Assembly (NCBI GenBank): GCA_030424865.1
Contig: JAUHVR010000021.1
Span: forward strand, 28,629 to 92,628
Reading direction: 5' to 3'
Length of the DNA stretch: 64,000 nt
DNA from: Alphaproteobacteria bacterium
GTDB taxonomy: Bacteria; Pseudomonadota; Alphaproteobacteria; Rhodobacterales; Rhodobacteraceae
In this document: positions 1 to 8,704 of the stretch, piece after piece
Layout of the letters: each line of letters begins with the position of its first letter
Position numbering within the stretch: position 1 is the stretch's first letter
Program-made: the position numbers and the translations under genes
The notes under the pieces: model-generated
What the model was told of the DNA's origin: nothing
The model's input: the letters and a program-made list of their open reading frames with translations, nothing else
The model's database searches: none

Positions 1-1278
1 TGTCGTCGTCGCCATATGCATCAGCGCGGAATCGGTCAGGATCTGTTTCCGGTCGTACCCGAAGAAATCATAAGCCAGCGGCAGCGTGCATCGGCCGATG
101 TGGTTGTCCAACCGGGCTGTCATATGAGTGCGCCGGAAGATCGTGTTTTCGAGCGAGCGCGAAAAATAGACATACCGCGCGTCCGGAAAGGCCTGGCGTA
201 TCTCGGGCAACATCAAGGCGGTTTCGGGCAGCTTGAACCCCCAGAATTCCGGCCACTTGCCCTGATCAAGCATGTCGCACGCCGCATTCAACAGATCCGG
301 CAGAGCGCGGAAGCGCAGCCAGCTGTCGTTGTACTGGTACTTGGTCAACACTGCGCGGTACATCGCGTGCACCATGTCCAGGCAATCGCCCGACACCGAC
401 ACGTTGTTGCCAATGAACAAGCCGCAATCCTGCGCAAGGGTCGAGACCAGGCGCGTTCCGCCCCCGCCACGCCCCACAAGGATGACAGGTCGACGCAGAA
501 TTTGCATCTGTTCGGCTGACAATCTTTGCGCCAGCGGCTTGTTCGGAGCCCGCGCGAGTGCCCATTTCTGGGTGAAGTAATCCTCGGACAAAGAGTGATC
601 AGCCAGGTATGATTGGCTTTTGCGGTTCACGATCTTGCGGCTGTCGTTGGGGCCCAGAATCAACTGGCCGGACGCGTCCTTGTATTTGTGGATCGTCGGC
701 GCATTGACGGCATAGCTGCGCAGCCCGCACTGACGTCCGAAATTTGCAATGTCGCGCCCAATGAAATGGATGCTGGGCAACTGCGCGTCAAAGTCGACGG
801 GCCCGGACTTGCGCAGGATCAGCAATTGCTCGTCCAGCCTGAGGACCGTTTCAAAGGGGCGGGCCTCGAATGTGTTGCGGAACTTGTGTGGATCGCTCCA
901 GTGACCTTTGACGAGGTTTTTCCCTTGCCATCCGACGGCGCCGAGCAGCAGCCAGTTCGGATCGTACCGTTCCAGTCGGGTCAATGAGGCTTCGAACCGA
1001 TCCTGCCAACGGTCCGGCAGCACGACATCTTCGTGCACAACGGCGATCAGGTCGTGCTTGGCCTGCGCGATGCCGTGCCGGATGGCGGCACCGAGGGTGG
1101 GGAAGTGAAGGTTCTGGCTGTTGTCCACGAGGATGAACTGGTTCATCGGGTCATGGACTACGTCACAGGTCGCCAGGTTGTGGTCGTATTCGTCGCTGAA
1201 ACGCACGCAGACAAAGGAAATGGGCCGCACCGCCTTGGTGAGGGCCTCTTCGATCTTGGGGTATTCTCGTTCGGTCAT
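1..1278 (-). CDS. Glycosyltransferase-like / sulfotransferase-like fusion protein (3' end outside window)
   Basis: This minus-strand reading frame has no stop from its ATG at 1278 down to the left edge, giving at least 426 residues. Residues about 17-200 look like a GT-A glycosyltransferase domain, with VDNS near 51 and an HEDV acidic motif at 82-85 that would bind the nucleotide-sugar metal. From about residue 263 a second domain begins with the P-loop VILVGRGGGGTRL, which resembles the 5'-phosphosulfate loop of PAPS-dependent sulfotransferases. A later segment (about 365-425) also reads like a sulfotransferase fold. The gene starts 34 bp after a stand-alone sulfotransferase gene and is probably co-transcribed with it. 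Inference: it modifies a surface polysaccharide. The domain assignment is by eye and the C terminus is not visible. Confidence 0.7.
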   Translation of the reverse strand, partial: MTEREYPKIEEALTKAVRPISFVCVRFSDEYDHNLATCDVVHDPMNQFILVDNSQNLHFPTLGAAIRHGIAQAKHDLIAVVHEDVVLPDRWQDRFEASLTRLERYDPNWLLLGAVGWQGKNLVKGHWSDPHKFRNTFEARPFETVLRLDEQLLILRKSGPVDFDAQLPSIHFIGRDIANFGRQCGLRSYAVNAPTIHKYKDASGQLILGPNDSRKIVNRKSQSYLADHSLSEDYFTQKWALARAPNKPLAQRLSAEQMQILRRPVILVGRGGGGTRLVSTLAQDCGLFIGNNVSVSGDCLDMVHAMYRAVLTKYQYNDSWLRFRALPDLLNAACDMLDQGKWPEFWGFKLPETALMLPEIRQAFPDARYVYFSRSLENTIFRRTHMTARLDNHIGRCTLPLAYDFFGYDRKQILTDSALMHMATTT

Positions 1279-1312
1279 GACATCCAACTCACAGGTGTGA
1301 TGCGCCACGCCG

Positions 1313-2167
1313 TCAGGCGTAGTCGAAGCGGCGCGCAAGATCACCGGTCGTTTCAAGAACAGTCTTCGCAATATCGGCAGACATGGCTTCGCTCCAAAGA
1401 GATTGCGATTTCTGATCGACGGCACGCGCCCGCTGGGTGCCTCCGGGTCCGCGGCCCTTGAGCAGGTCCTGATGGCGCGCGGCGCCTTCGTCCGGCGGCA
1501 GCCCGACCGCGTCGAGCAACTCGGCAATCCGGGGCAGGGGGTCCGCAACCAGATCTTCGTATTTCAGATGAGTTGTCGGCAGCCCCATTTGCGGGAACGA
1601 GTCGATGAGTTCGGTCTTGATCCGCCAGATCAACGCGCGTTTGACGTGGTCTGCAACCGCGTCGTCTGACAGGACTTTCAATTCATCGGCATAGCGCAGG
1701 GTCTGCCGTTCAAGCCGGTTGATCCAGCGAACCTGGTTCCGGATCATCGGAACCCTGGACAGGCGCGTCATCGAAGCCACGACGCTGCGCGGATCGCGCA
1801 CGAGTCCAACCACATGGGACGGATTCGGCAGCGCCGCAATTTCATCGGCAAAATACGTCAGGTTCGGGGACTTGAACGCGATGTGCGTGATCTGTGGAGC
1901 GGCCCGAGGGGCGGGTGTGCCAAGTCCCTCGATCCAGCGGCCCGGCGACCGATATTTTTCGGAAATTTTTTCCAGATAGGGCGACAGCGTGTCCCATCGC
2001 AGCCCGTCAGTGGCGCTAGCGGCCTCGAACAGATCATAGGCGGCATCGTCTTCGTCCACCATCAGGCAGTTTTGATGCGCGGCCAGAATTTGCCCGGTCA
2101 AGGTTGTGCCACTGCGCTGGCAGCCGACGATAAAAACAAGTTTAGGCAAAAAATCCGTGTGTTGCAT
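1313..2167 (-). CDS. PAPS-dependent sulfotransferase family protein
   Basis: The 284-residue protein has the sulfotransferase 5'-phosphosulfate-binding loop FIVGCQRSGTTLTG at residues 12-25. The 3'-phosphate motif GLVRDPRSVVASMTRL follows near 121-136. Both are typical of the Sulfotransfer_3 family, which moves sulfate from PAPS to sugars or other hydroxyls. There is no signal peptide, so it should act in the cytoplasm. It lies just upstream of the glycosyltransferase/sulfotransferase fusion and ends 34 bp before that start, so the two probably form an operon acting on one glycan. A hairpin at 2194-2220 separates it from the genes upstream. The acceptor is unknown. Confidence 0.85.
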   Translation of the reverse strand: MQHTDFLPKLVFIVGCQRSGTTLTGQILAAHQNCLMVDEDDAAYDLFEAASATDGLRWDTLSPYLEKISEKYRSPGRWIEGLGTPAPRAAPQITHIAFKSPNLTYFADEIAALPNPSHVVGLVRDPRSVVASMTRLSRVPMIRNQVRWINRLERQTLRYADELKVLSDDAVADHVKRALIWRIKTELIDSFPQMGLPTTHLKYEDLVADPLPRIAELLDAVGLPPDEGAARHQDLLKGRGPGGTQRARAVDQKSQSLWSEAMSADIAKTVLETTGDLARRFDYA

Positions 2168-2193
2168 GACCGTTAGACACCACAGTCAAAGCA

Positions 2194-2220
2194 AAATGGC
2201 CAGCGCAATGCTGGCCATTT
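2194..2220 (-). terminator. Intrinsic terminator-like hairpin after the tail-fibre-like gene
   Basis: A perfect 11-bp inverted repeat (AAATGGCCAGC at 2194-2204, GCTGGCCATTT at 2210-2220) encloses a 5-nt loop. Read on the minus strand it follows the stop of the gene at 2257-3390 and runs into a T-rich stretch. It therefore probably ends that transcript before the sulfotransferase gene. Confidence 0.7.
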
Positions 2221-2256
2221 CTTAGTTCATGTGTCCAAAGAGGAGCCAGCTGGCGA

Positions 2257-3390
2257 TTACTTCGCCGCCAGCGCCGCTTCCAGCTCGGTCAGGCGAGCGT
2301 TCAGCGTGGCGATATAGATGTGCGCATGCTCAAGCTCGTTCAGCATTCCGCCGACCTTTTCGGTCAAGTTGAACGGCGCACCTTCCAGGGTCGGTCCCAC
2401 ATTGGGCAGGTGGCGCAGTTCGAACATCGCCTCTGCGTGATCCTCGATCGAGGGCAGGTCGTATTCTGCGTCAAACACCAGGTCACAACCGCCGTTACAG
2501 GTGGTGCCTGCAGTGGTCAGTTCGCCCGTGATCGTCAGATCGCCGGCTTCGGTGAATGTGGCAATGGTCGTCGCAGCACCGGTCCCAAGGTTGGTCACGT
2601 CCTGCAGCAGGAAGTTGTTGCCCGCCGAGAACTGCCAGCCATCGTTAATGTTGCCATTGTTGAAGCGCAGGATCGGGTTGCGGTTGTTTTCCAGTTCAAG
2701 CAGAACCTCGGCCGTGCCGGTAGCCCGCTTGATGTGGACCTGATAGCCGGGAAGATCGGTGCCCAGACCGATACGACCGTTGTTCTGAATATAGATCGAA
2801 TCGTCCGGGGCGCCGGGACGGATCCGGAAAGGCAGCTTGCTGCTGTTGGTCACGTCGCGGATAAAGAAGTTGGTTTCGTTGCCCGCAAGGTCCCAGGTCT
2901 GTGGCGTAAAGCCGGACGAGCCGTTCTGCTCAAGCCGCACGGTCGGCGAATCGCCGTCTGCGATGTGCATCTCGACCACTGCGTTTGCGACGCCGACGCC
3001 GACATTACCGGATGCGGCGACCCACAGCGCGTTTGTCGGGGCCCCGGCAACCACGCGGAACGGCGTCTTGTTACCGGTGATGTCATCGATCGAGAAGTGG
3101 TTCGCTCCGCCGTTGCCCGAATCGTTCGCCGTCAGCTGCCAGTCATTGTTCGGAAAGCTGGCCGAGGCCGACGTGTCGTCGAACTTGATACGCAGGTTGT
3201 TTTCTTTCAGGCGAATGGTGTCGAAGCCAAAGTTTTCGCCGTTCGCACAGTCGATACCGATACAGGCGCTGCCATCGACGATCAGGTCGTCGAGGAACAC
3301 CTGATCCGCGGCGGCACTGCTGGCCAGAAGGCACAGCGCGCTGGTTCCGAAGGCCGCCGCCTTGAACCCGCTTGAGAAATCAAATTTCAT
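2257..3390 (-). CDS. Secreted beta-rich protein with tail-fibre-type C-terminal domain
   Basis: This 377-residue protein has a signal peptide (residues 1 to about 28, ending SSAAA) and then repeated beta-rich units that share NxxF/RVVAGAP/NGRIGLGT-like segments, as in trimeric tail-fibre or autotransporter-like stalks. The C terminus (about 310-377) has the order EYDLPSIEDHAEAM, HLPNVG, then a heptad-rich helix. I recognise this as the C-terminal module of many bacterial tail-fibre-domain proteins. I chose the ATG at 3390, with GGGAG upstream, rather than the ATG 36 bp earlier. Four Cys (two pairs) could form disulfides outside the cytoplasm. Its role is unknown; it could be a T2SS substrate, since the T2SS locus is nearby, but that is inference. 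Confidence 0.75.
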   Translation of the reverse strand: MKFDFSSGFKAAAFGTSALCLLASSAAADQVFLDDLIVDGSACIGIDCANGENFGFDTIRLKENNLRIKFDDTSASASFPNNDWQLTANDSGNGGANHFSIDDITGNKTPFRVVAGAPTNALWVAASGNVGVGVANAVVEMHIADGDSPTVRLEQNGSSGFTPQTWDLAGNETNFFIRDVTNSSKLPFRIRPGAPDDSIYIQNNGRIGLGTDLPGYQVHIKRATGTAEVLLELENNRNPILRFNNGNINDGWQFSAGNNFLLQDVTNLGTGAATTIATFTEAGDLTITGELTTAGTTCNGGCDLVFDAEYDLPSIEDHAEAMFELRHLPNVGPTLEGAPFNLTEKVGGMLNELEHAHIYIATLNARLTELEAALAAK

Positions 3391-3445
3391 GGTCACATCT
3401 CCCTTGGATGAATTCATTTTATACACAAGACGCTATGCGCCAACC

Positions 3446-3862
3446 CTAACCCTGATCTTCACTGACGATTTCGGGCGTCACGATGACACCTCGAGACACA
3501 ACAAATGAGCCGGACATGGCGAATGGCACGTTGTGGCTGTCTGACTGCGCGTCACCCCGGCCATTGTTGATGGGGTTTACGATTTTTACGGTTTCTTCGG
3601 TCGCGGCCGTCAGATCATAGCGATAGATGCCATCGACAGTTTCGGCGCGGTCGAGTTGATAGACAGGGGTCCCGGATTTGGCTTCGATCACCGTGATCTT
3701 GCCGGTCGGGGCATAGATCGTCATCGTGGCGTTCGACAGGCCTTGCCAGTTTTCGAACCACACAGCCGAAGAGTTGTGCTGTTGCACGGGATCAGCCGCC
3801 AAAGCGGCAGTGGCGAAAGCGGCAAACGAAAAAGCGACGATAGTCGTCTTCAGACCGGTCAT
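3446..3862 (-). CDS. Small secreted protein of unknown function
   Basis: A 138-residue protein starting at the ATG at 3862, which has AAAGGAAG just upstream (an earlier in-frame ATG at 3886 lacks this). Residues 1-22 are a signal peptide ending ALAA. The mature part has no cysteine and is rich in beta-forming residues (segments such as TMTIYAPTGKITVIEA), so it may be a small beta-sandwich. It ends 55 bp before the start of the tail-fibre-like gene in the same direction, so the two may be co-expressed. I do not recognise a family. Confidence 0.7.
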   Translation of the reverse strand: MTGLKTTIVAFSFAAFATAALAADPVQQHNSSAVWFENWQGLSNATMTIYAPTGKITVIEAKSGTPVYQLDRAETVDGIYRYDLTAATEETVKIVNPINNGRGDAQSDSHNVPFAMSGSFVVSRGVIVTPEIVSEDQG

Positions 3863-4045
3863 GTTACTTCCTTTGGTCGTATGCATGTGTCAAGCGCAAG
3901 TCGCACATGCGGCGCCCAAGCACTCAAAAAGCATCCTTGAGACCACAATAGCGCAACTTTGTGGCAACTTTAAGGGTAAAGTTGACGTCGGGTCAGAAAG
4001 TTTCGAAGAATGCCAATGGTTCTTCCTGCCTCTTTTAAGGTATTG

Positions 4046-5251
4046 TTAGTCAATAACTCTTCCGGCGTTTATCAGGTTCTTGGCCATCACCTGGGCTTCA
4101 TTCTGTAGTTGTGTACTCATTTTTTTTGCTAGTGCCGCGCTCATTTCGTCGGCCTCGGAGTATCCGTAAAACAAAGCGACGATCAGCCAGGACTGGGCCT
4201 GCGCATAGTCCTGCGGGACCGCCAGTCCGCGTTCGTACATCACGGCCAGATTGACCATGGCCGCCGGTGATCCGTTGGTGGCAGAAGCGCGAAACAGGCG
4301 CTCTGCCTGTTTCCAGAACCGGAAATCCGAGCCTGCGCGCTGAACCGACAGCCAGGCGGCCTGAAACTGCGCCACCGAGTCCCCAACCCGTGCAGAGGCC
4401 AGAAGCGACTGCAAAGTGGCGTCGTCTTCGGCAACCGGCGCGAGGCGCTTGTCATAGACGAACGACAGGGTCGATTGGGACTGGTCCGCGCCTTGACCAC
4501 TCAGGCGATAGAGGCGCGCCGCCTCGTCGTCGCTTTGCGGAACACCGAACCCGTTCTCGTACATCACGCCTAGATTGGTCAGCGCCTGTTTCAACCCGGT
4601 TTCTGCCGCTGCCGCGAACAATTCGGCGGCGCGACGATAGTCCTGCGTCACGCCGTTGCCCCGCACGAACAGAAGGCCAAGATTGTTCAGCGCCCGGCCG
4701 TGTCCCTGATTCGCGGCGATTTCATAGTATTGCCGGGCCTTTTCGAAATCCTGTTCGACGCCTTTGCCGTCCTGATGCATCACCGCAAGGCTGACCAGGG
4801 ATTCAAGGTGCCCTTGTTCGGCAGCCGCCAAATAGGCCTGCGCCACGATCTGCAACTGATCGCTGTCGTCGGTGACCTGTTCCAGCGCCGAGGCGAATTC
4901 GAACAGGTGGTCCGGCTGACCCGATTGGGCTGCGGCCTGCAGCCATTCCAACCCGCTCTGAATGTCCCGAGCCACGCCAAGGCCCGACACAAGATATTCG
5001 CCGATCATGTTCTGCGCGGCGGGGTCGCCCGCGCGCGCCGCCGCGATGAAATGCGTTGCAGCCTGCCTGTAATCGCGCAGCACGCCCTGTCCGTTGTGAT
5101 AGGCCAGTCCCAGCGCCATCTCGGCGCTGACATCGCCTTCGGCCGCCCGAGCTTGCAACTCGGCCAGACTTGCAGATTGCGACCATCCAAAGCTGGGCCA
5201 GGCCAGGACTGCTGCGGCCAGTGTCAGGCGCAGTCTGTTCAGGCGGGTCAT
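4046..5251 (-). CDS. Secreted Sel1-repeat (SLR) protein B
   Basis: A 401-residue protein with a signal peptide (about residues 1-24, ending SFGWSQ). A run of Sel1-like repeats follows (AxxGxxxAxxxLGxxYxxGxGVxxDYxxAxxxF), for example ALNNLGLLFVRGNGVTQDY and ALTNLGVMYENGFGVPQSD. Sel1 repeats are alpha/alpha solenoids that scaffold protein interactions, here outside the cytoplasm. The start at 5251 has GGAGA upstream, and its ATG overlaps the stop of the preceding Sel1 gene (ATGA), which shows translational coupling. An upstream in-frame start at 5314 was rejected because it lies inside the neighbour and would bury the signal peptide. Confidence 0.85.
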   Translation of the reverse strand: MTRLNRLRLTLAAAVLAWPSFGWSQSASLAELQARAAEGDVSAEMALGLAYHNGQGVLRDYRQAATHFIAAARAGDPAAQNMIGEYLVSGLGVARDIQSGLEWLQAAAQSGQPDHLFEFASALEQVTDDSDQLQIVAQAYLAAAEQGHLESLVSLAVMHQDGKGVEQDFEKARQYYEIAANQGHGRALNNLGLLFVRGNGVTQDYRRAAELFAAAAETGLKQALTNLGVMYENGFGVPQSDDEAARLYRLSGQGADQSQSTLSFVYDKRLAPVAEDDATLQSLLASARVGDSVAQFQAAWLSVQRAGSDFRFWKQAERLFRASATNGSPAAMVNLAVMYERGLAVPQDYAQAQSWLIVALFYGYSEADEMSAALAKKMSTQLQNEAQVMAKNLINAGRVID

Positions 5252-6864
5252 CGGTTGTCTCCTACGGCCTGTGAGGCAGGGCGCAGGGCCCGACGATTGT
5301 GTACTTCGAACCAAAGCCGCGCGGCACGCTGGGCTTCGCCAATCTGCTCTGCCGTCATCAGGGCCGCGATCAGATCCCGCGTCTCGGCGGCCTTTTCATG
5401 GCCCTGGGCGGCAGCAAGATTGTACCACTGGTGGGCCGCGACATAATCCGGCGCGTCTCCGATAAGCCCGATTGAAAGCGCCTCGGCCAGGGCGAACTGA
5501 GAGTCGACGATCCCAAGCTCGGCTGCCTGCCGGATCAGCGTATAGGCTTCGGCATGGTTGCTTTCGGTCGACTGCAGATGCCGGCCCAACTGATCCATGG
5601 CCTCTGCCAGACCTGCGTCAGCCTGCGTCCGCAGCCAGTCCATTGCCTCGTCATGTCCCGCGCGACCCGCGCTCAGGGCCCATGGAACGGCGGTGCCGGG
5701 CGCGATCTTGCCGTCAAGCGCACCAAGGGCCGCAAGTTTGCCAAGCTCGATCCGGGCTGCCGCGGCGTTGTCGGATTGCAGGGCGGCCCCATAAAGATCG
5801 ATGGCCTGATCCAGCGTTGCATCGGCAATTTTGTCAGCCTGGATCAAACGCGCCAGCGCCACCATGGCAGCGCCCGAGCCCCTTTGCGCAGCCTGCTGCA
5901 GAATCTGAGTGGCCTGATCGATGTCCGCCGGTCCATAGGTGTCGGTTGCTAGGACCAGACCCAGCCGCACCAGCGCCGGAAGGTCCCCGCCGTTGGCGGC
6001 AAGGGCCAGCAATTGTTTCCCTGCCACCGGATCGGCCTCTGCGCCTTCGCCGGTCAGCAACCGCAGGCCCAGAACCCGCTGTGCATAGGGATGGCCGCCT
6101 TCGGCTGCGGCTGCGAACCAGCGCAAGGCGTCTTCGGGCGCGTCCCCCTGCAAAGCCAGGGCCAGCGTGGTCTGCGCCTCGGCATATCCGTTGCTTGCTG
6201 CGCTCGACAGCCAGTCCATGCTGCGCTGCGCGTCGACGGCAACGCCCAGCCCGTCACGATAGGCCAGGTACAGTGCGAACTCTGCCGGCGCGTGCTGTTG
6301 CTCGGCAGAGGCGAGGTACCAATCGACGGCGGATTCCAAGTCCGGAGGCCCCAGTTCGTCACCCGACAGCAGCACGCCCAGATAGAATTGTGCGTCCGCC
6401 GCGCCTCGCGCCGCGGATCGTTGCAACAGGCGGTGTGCTTTCTGTGGATCCCGCGTCAGGGCATCTCCGTGGTCGCCCAGCAGGACCTGAGCCAGCAGTG
6501 TGGCCGCGGCAATGTGGTGCTGGTCAACCGCCTTTTCCAGCCATTCTACAGCGCCCGGCAGGTCAACGGGGCCACCACGCCCCTCGAGCAGAACACGAGC
6601 ATATCTGTAGAAGGCAAGCGGGGCGTCGGTCTCTGTCGCGTGGCGATGCAGCCCTTCGCGCACAAAGTCGAAATCAGCGCGGTCCCAGGCCTGTTCAATG
6701 GCCGCCATGTCCGGCAAAGGCTCTTTGGTTTCAACCTGTTGTGCCTGTGACGCCGCAGGCAGGCCGACGGTCAGTGCCAGGATCAAAAGGGCGCTAAGGT
6801 GGCCTCGAGGGGTTGGGCGTCCGGTCGCGGTCGACGTCATGACTTGGCGGGCATTGGATCGCAA
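5248..6864 (-). CDS. Secreted Sel1-repeat (SLR) protein A
   Basis: A 538-residue protein with an N-terminal hydrophobic signal (LSALLILALTVGLPAASQAQ) and about ten Sel1-type helical repeats through most of its length. The C terminus has the unit VAAHQWYNLAAAQGHEKA, typical of secreted SLR proteins. Two starts are possible: TTG at 6864 with GAGAGG about 8 nt upstream, or ATG at 6840 with only weak ribosome-binding sequence. I give the longer form; the signal peptide is kept either way. It follows the prepilin peptidase gene by 60 bp and overlaps the second Sel1 gene by 4 bp, so gspO-selA-selB looks like one transcript. Confidence 0.85.
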   Translation of the reverse strand: MRSNARQVMTSTATGRPTPRGHLSALLILALTVGLPAASQAQQVETKEPLPDMAAIEQAWDRADFDFVREGLHRHATETDAPLAFYRYARVLLEGRGGPVDLPGAVEWLEKAVDQHHIAAATLLAQVLLGDHGDALTRDPQKAHRLLQRSAARGAADAQFYLGVLLSGDELGPPDLESAVDWYLASAEQQHAPAEFALYLAYRDGLGVAVDAQRSMDWLSSAASNGYAEAQTTLALALQGDAPEDALRWFAAAAEGGHPYAQRVLGLRLLTGEGAEADPVAGKQLLALAANGGDLPALVRLGLVLATDTYGPADIDQATQILQQAAQRGSGAAMVALARLIQADKIADATLDQAIDLYGAALQSDNAAAARIELGKLAALGALDGKIAPGTAVPWALSAGRAGHDEAMDWLRTQADAGLAEAMDQLGRHLQSTESNHAEAYTLIRQAAELGIVDSQFALAEALSIGLIGDAPDYVAAHQWYNLAAAQGHEKAAETRDLIAALMTAEQIGEAQRAARLWFEVHNRRALRPASQAVGDNR

Positions 6865-6924
6865 AATCGGGCCTCTCGGGTAGTGTCGAATGCAACCTAG
6901 CCGGGTTTGGCCCGTGACGCGAGG

Positions 6925-7686
6925 TCAAATTGGGGGTGCCACGAAAAGAACAAGAACGCCCCCGGCGGCGGCCAGAGCTGCACCAAAGGGCAGGGGGCGT
7001 GTCGCCGAACGATCCTTGTGAACCAGGGCGACCGCAAGGGCCGTGCTGGACGCCAGAAGCAACAGAACCGGCAGGGTCCAGACGCCAACGAGCGCCCCCA
7101 GGCCTGCCATCAGCTTGACATCCCCCAGGCCCAACCCTTGCCGTCCGCGCAGCCATTTGTACCCCCAGCGCAGGGCCAGAAAGACCGCAACGCCCAGACC
7201 CGCGCCCTTGATCGCCGGGATCAGGCGACCGTGCTCAAGTGCAAGCAGCATCGCCAAACCGAACAATGCACCGGTCAGCAGGTCGGGCAGGACGAACCAC
7301 AAGAGGTCGGCCAGAGCCAGGGCCGCAAGGACCCAGAGAATGATGGCGACCAACAGGATTTCGGTCGCACTTCCGCCGCGTACCATTGCCAGAACGGCAA
7401 GACCGGTTGTCGTGATCTCGAGATAGAGCAGCCAGCCGGGAAGGGGGGCGTGACAGCGTGCGCAGCGGCCTTTCTGAAGTGCGAAAGACAGGATCGGGAT
7501 CAGGTGATGGGGTTTCAGCGCGGTGCCGCAGGCCCGGCAGGCGGACCGTGGCGCGACAATGGACTCGCCCCGAGGCACCCGGTCGACGATCACGCCCAGA
7601 AAGGACCCCGCAATGGGGGCTGAGATCAGCAACAAGAGGGCCAGCAAGGTCTCGACCGACATGCGCGTCTTGATAGGGTTTGTCAC
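6925..7686 (-). CDS. gspO: Type IV prepilin peptidase of the T2SS (GspO)
   Basis: A 253-residue polytopic membrane protein. It has the cytoplasmic zinc tetracysteine (C50, C53, C75, C78) and the two catalytic aspartates of aspartyl prepilin peptidases: D127 in LADLLWFVLPD and D189 in GLGLGDVKLMAG. Members cleave after the leader glycine of pseudopilins and methylate the new N terminus. The substrates are presumably GspG-K, encoded divergently 87 bp away. The methylase-type N-terminal domain with its cysteines is present, so the enzyme is likely bifunctional. Downstream on the same strand are the two Sel1 genes. Confidence 0.93.
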   Translation of the reverse strand: MTNPIKTRMSVETLLALLLLISAPIAGSFLGVIVDRVPRGESIVAPRSACRACGTALKPHHLIPILSFALQKGRCARCHAPLPGWLLYLEITTTGLAVLAMVRGGSATEILLVAIILWVLAALALADLLWFVLPDLLTGALFGLAMLLALEHGRLIPAIKGAGLGVAVFLALRWGYKWLRGRQGLGLGDVKLMAGLGALVGVWTLPVLLLLASSTALAVALVHKDRSATRPLPFGAALAAAGGVLVLFVAPPI

Positions 7687-7772
7687 GCCCTCTTGTACAG
7701 AGGCATTGCAGGCCCCGTTGCCACCTCGGGATGGCTTGCTATGATGCGCGCAATCAGCAAGAGGGCAGGACG

Positions 7773-8255
7773 ATGCAGCGACGGATCACCGGTAATCACC
7801 GAGAGCCCCCGCAACCTTTGGATGAGGATGATCGGGCAGACGCCGGCTTTTCCTTGCTCGAACTTATGGTCGTCGTGGTGATCCTGTCGATCCTCGCCCT
7901 GGTGATTGTGCCAAGGGTCATCGACCGCCCCGATCAGGCCCGCGCGGCGCGTGCGCAGTCGGATATTGCGGCGATCTCGTCTGCTATCAATCTCTACCGG
8001 TTGGATAATTTCCGGTACCCGACGACCGAGCAAGGTCTGGCGGCCCTGACAACGCGCCCGACGCTGCAACCTGTTCCGGCCAACTGGGCCAGCAACGGTT
8101 ACATGGACCGGCTTCCGCAGGACCCCTGGGGACAGCCCTACCAATACCTCGCCCCAGGCGTGCATGGCGACTTTGACGTCTTCACCTACGGAGCCGACGG
8201 CGTTGCGGGCGGCAGCGGCGCGGACGCGGACATCGGGTCGTGGTCGGTGGAGTAG
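7773..8255 (+). CDS. gspG: T2SS major pseudopilin GspG
   Basis: A 160-residue protein with a pseudopilin cleavage site G25|FSLLE (Glu at mature +5), a hydrophobic helix, and the GspG segments YPTTEQGLAAL and LPQDPWGQPYQY. The C terminus has the acidic GspG calcium-loop region. Starting at the ATG at 7773 (GAGGGCAGGA upstream) gives an unusually long 25-residue leader. A TTG at 7818 would give a leader of about 10 residues, nearer the family norm, so the start is not certain. First gene of the pseudopilin operon; its stop overlaps the gspH start. Confidence 0.93.
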   Translation: MQRRITGNHREPPQPLDEDDRADAGFSLLELMVVVVILSILALVIVPRVIDRPDQARAARAQSDIAAISSAINLYRLDNFRYPTTEQGLAALTTRPTLQPVPANWASNGYMDRLPQDPWGQPYQYLAPGVHGDFDVFTYGADGVAGGSGADADIGSWSVE

Positions 8256-8704
8256 AACACGGTCGGTCGGCGGGTTTCACGCTGATCGAGGTTCTGATCG
8301 CCGTCGCGGTGCTGGCGGTACTGGCCACGGGCGCGGGCCTTGCGGTGTCTCGCGGGGCAACGCGGACTGCGTCGGATGCCCAGACATTGCAGCATGTCTT
8401 TCTGCGCGAACGCGGCCTTGCCATTCAGGGGCGCAGCTGGCGCGGCGTCGCGGTCGAACCGCTTGGATACCGGCTTGCGCGAGTGTCAGAGGGGCAATGG
8501 ACCTTGTCCGACACCCGTGTGTCCTGGCGCGGTCGGGCCTCCACCTTGCTTGACGGCCCGGCAGTGCTGCCTGGCGCACATGTGATCGCCTTTTTGCCCA
8601 ACGGGCGGACCAGCGCGGGTCACATCGACTTCACCAGCCGCGGCGGTAGCGCCGTGCGCTGTACGTTCGACGGCTGGACCGGTGTGACATGCGACGAGGG
8701 GTGA
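8240..8704 (+). CDS. gspH: T2SS minor pseudopilin GspH
   Basis: A 154-residue protein with cleavage site G12|FTLIE and a following hydrophobic helix. A divergent C-terminal domain holds two cysteines (residues about 141 and 151) that could form a disulfide. It uses a GTG start overlapping the end of gspG by 16 bp and overlaps gspI by 16 bp, so translation is coupled. Position and motif support GspH, a minor pseudopilin packed along the pseudopilus. The sequence of the globular part is weakly conserved, so the identity rests on order and the prepilin motif. Confidence 0.85.
   Translation: MVGGVEHGRSAGFTLIEVLIAVAVLAVLATGAGLAVSRGATRTASDAQTLQHVFLRERGLAIQGRSWRGVAVEPLGYRLARVSEGQWTLSDTRVSWRGRASTLLDGPAVLPGAHVIAFLPNGRTSAGHIDFTSRGGSAVRCTFDGWTGVTCDEG

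Noticed and set aside
16..1461. Several plus-strand open frames of 66-167 codons at the left edge
   Set aside because: They lie opposite the open minus-strand fusion gene ending outside the window and have no recognisable features.
2320..3375. A 351-codon plus-strand frame opposite the tail-fibre-like gene
   Set aside because: The minus-strand protein has a signal peptide and ribosome-binding site; the opposite frame lacks both.
2257..3862. Prophage remnant suggested by the tail-fibre-like domain
   Set aside because: No other phage gene, att site or integrase is nearby and the protein has a Sec signal, which phage fibres lack.
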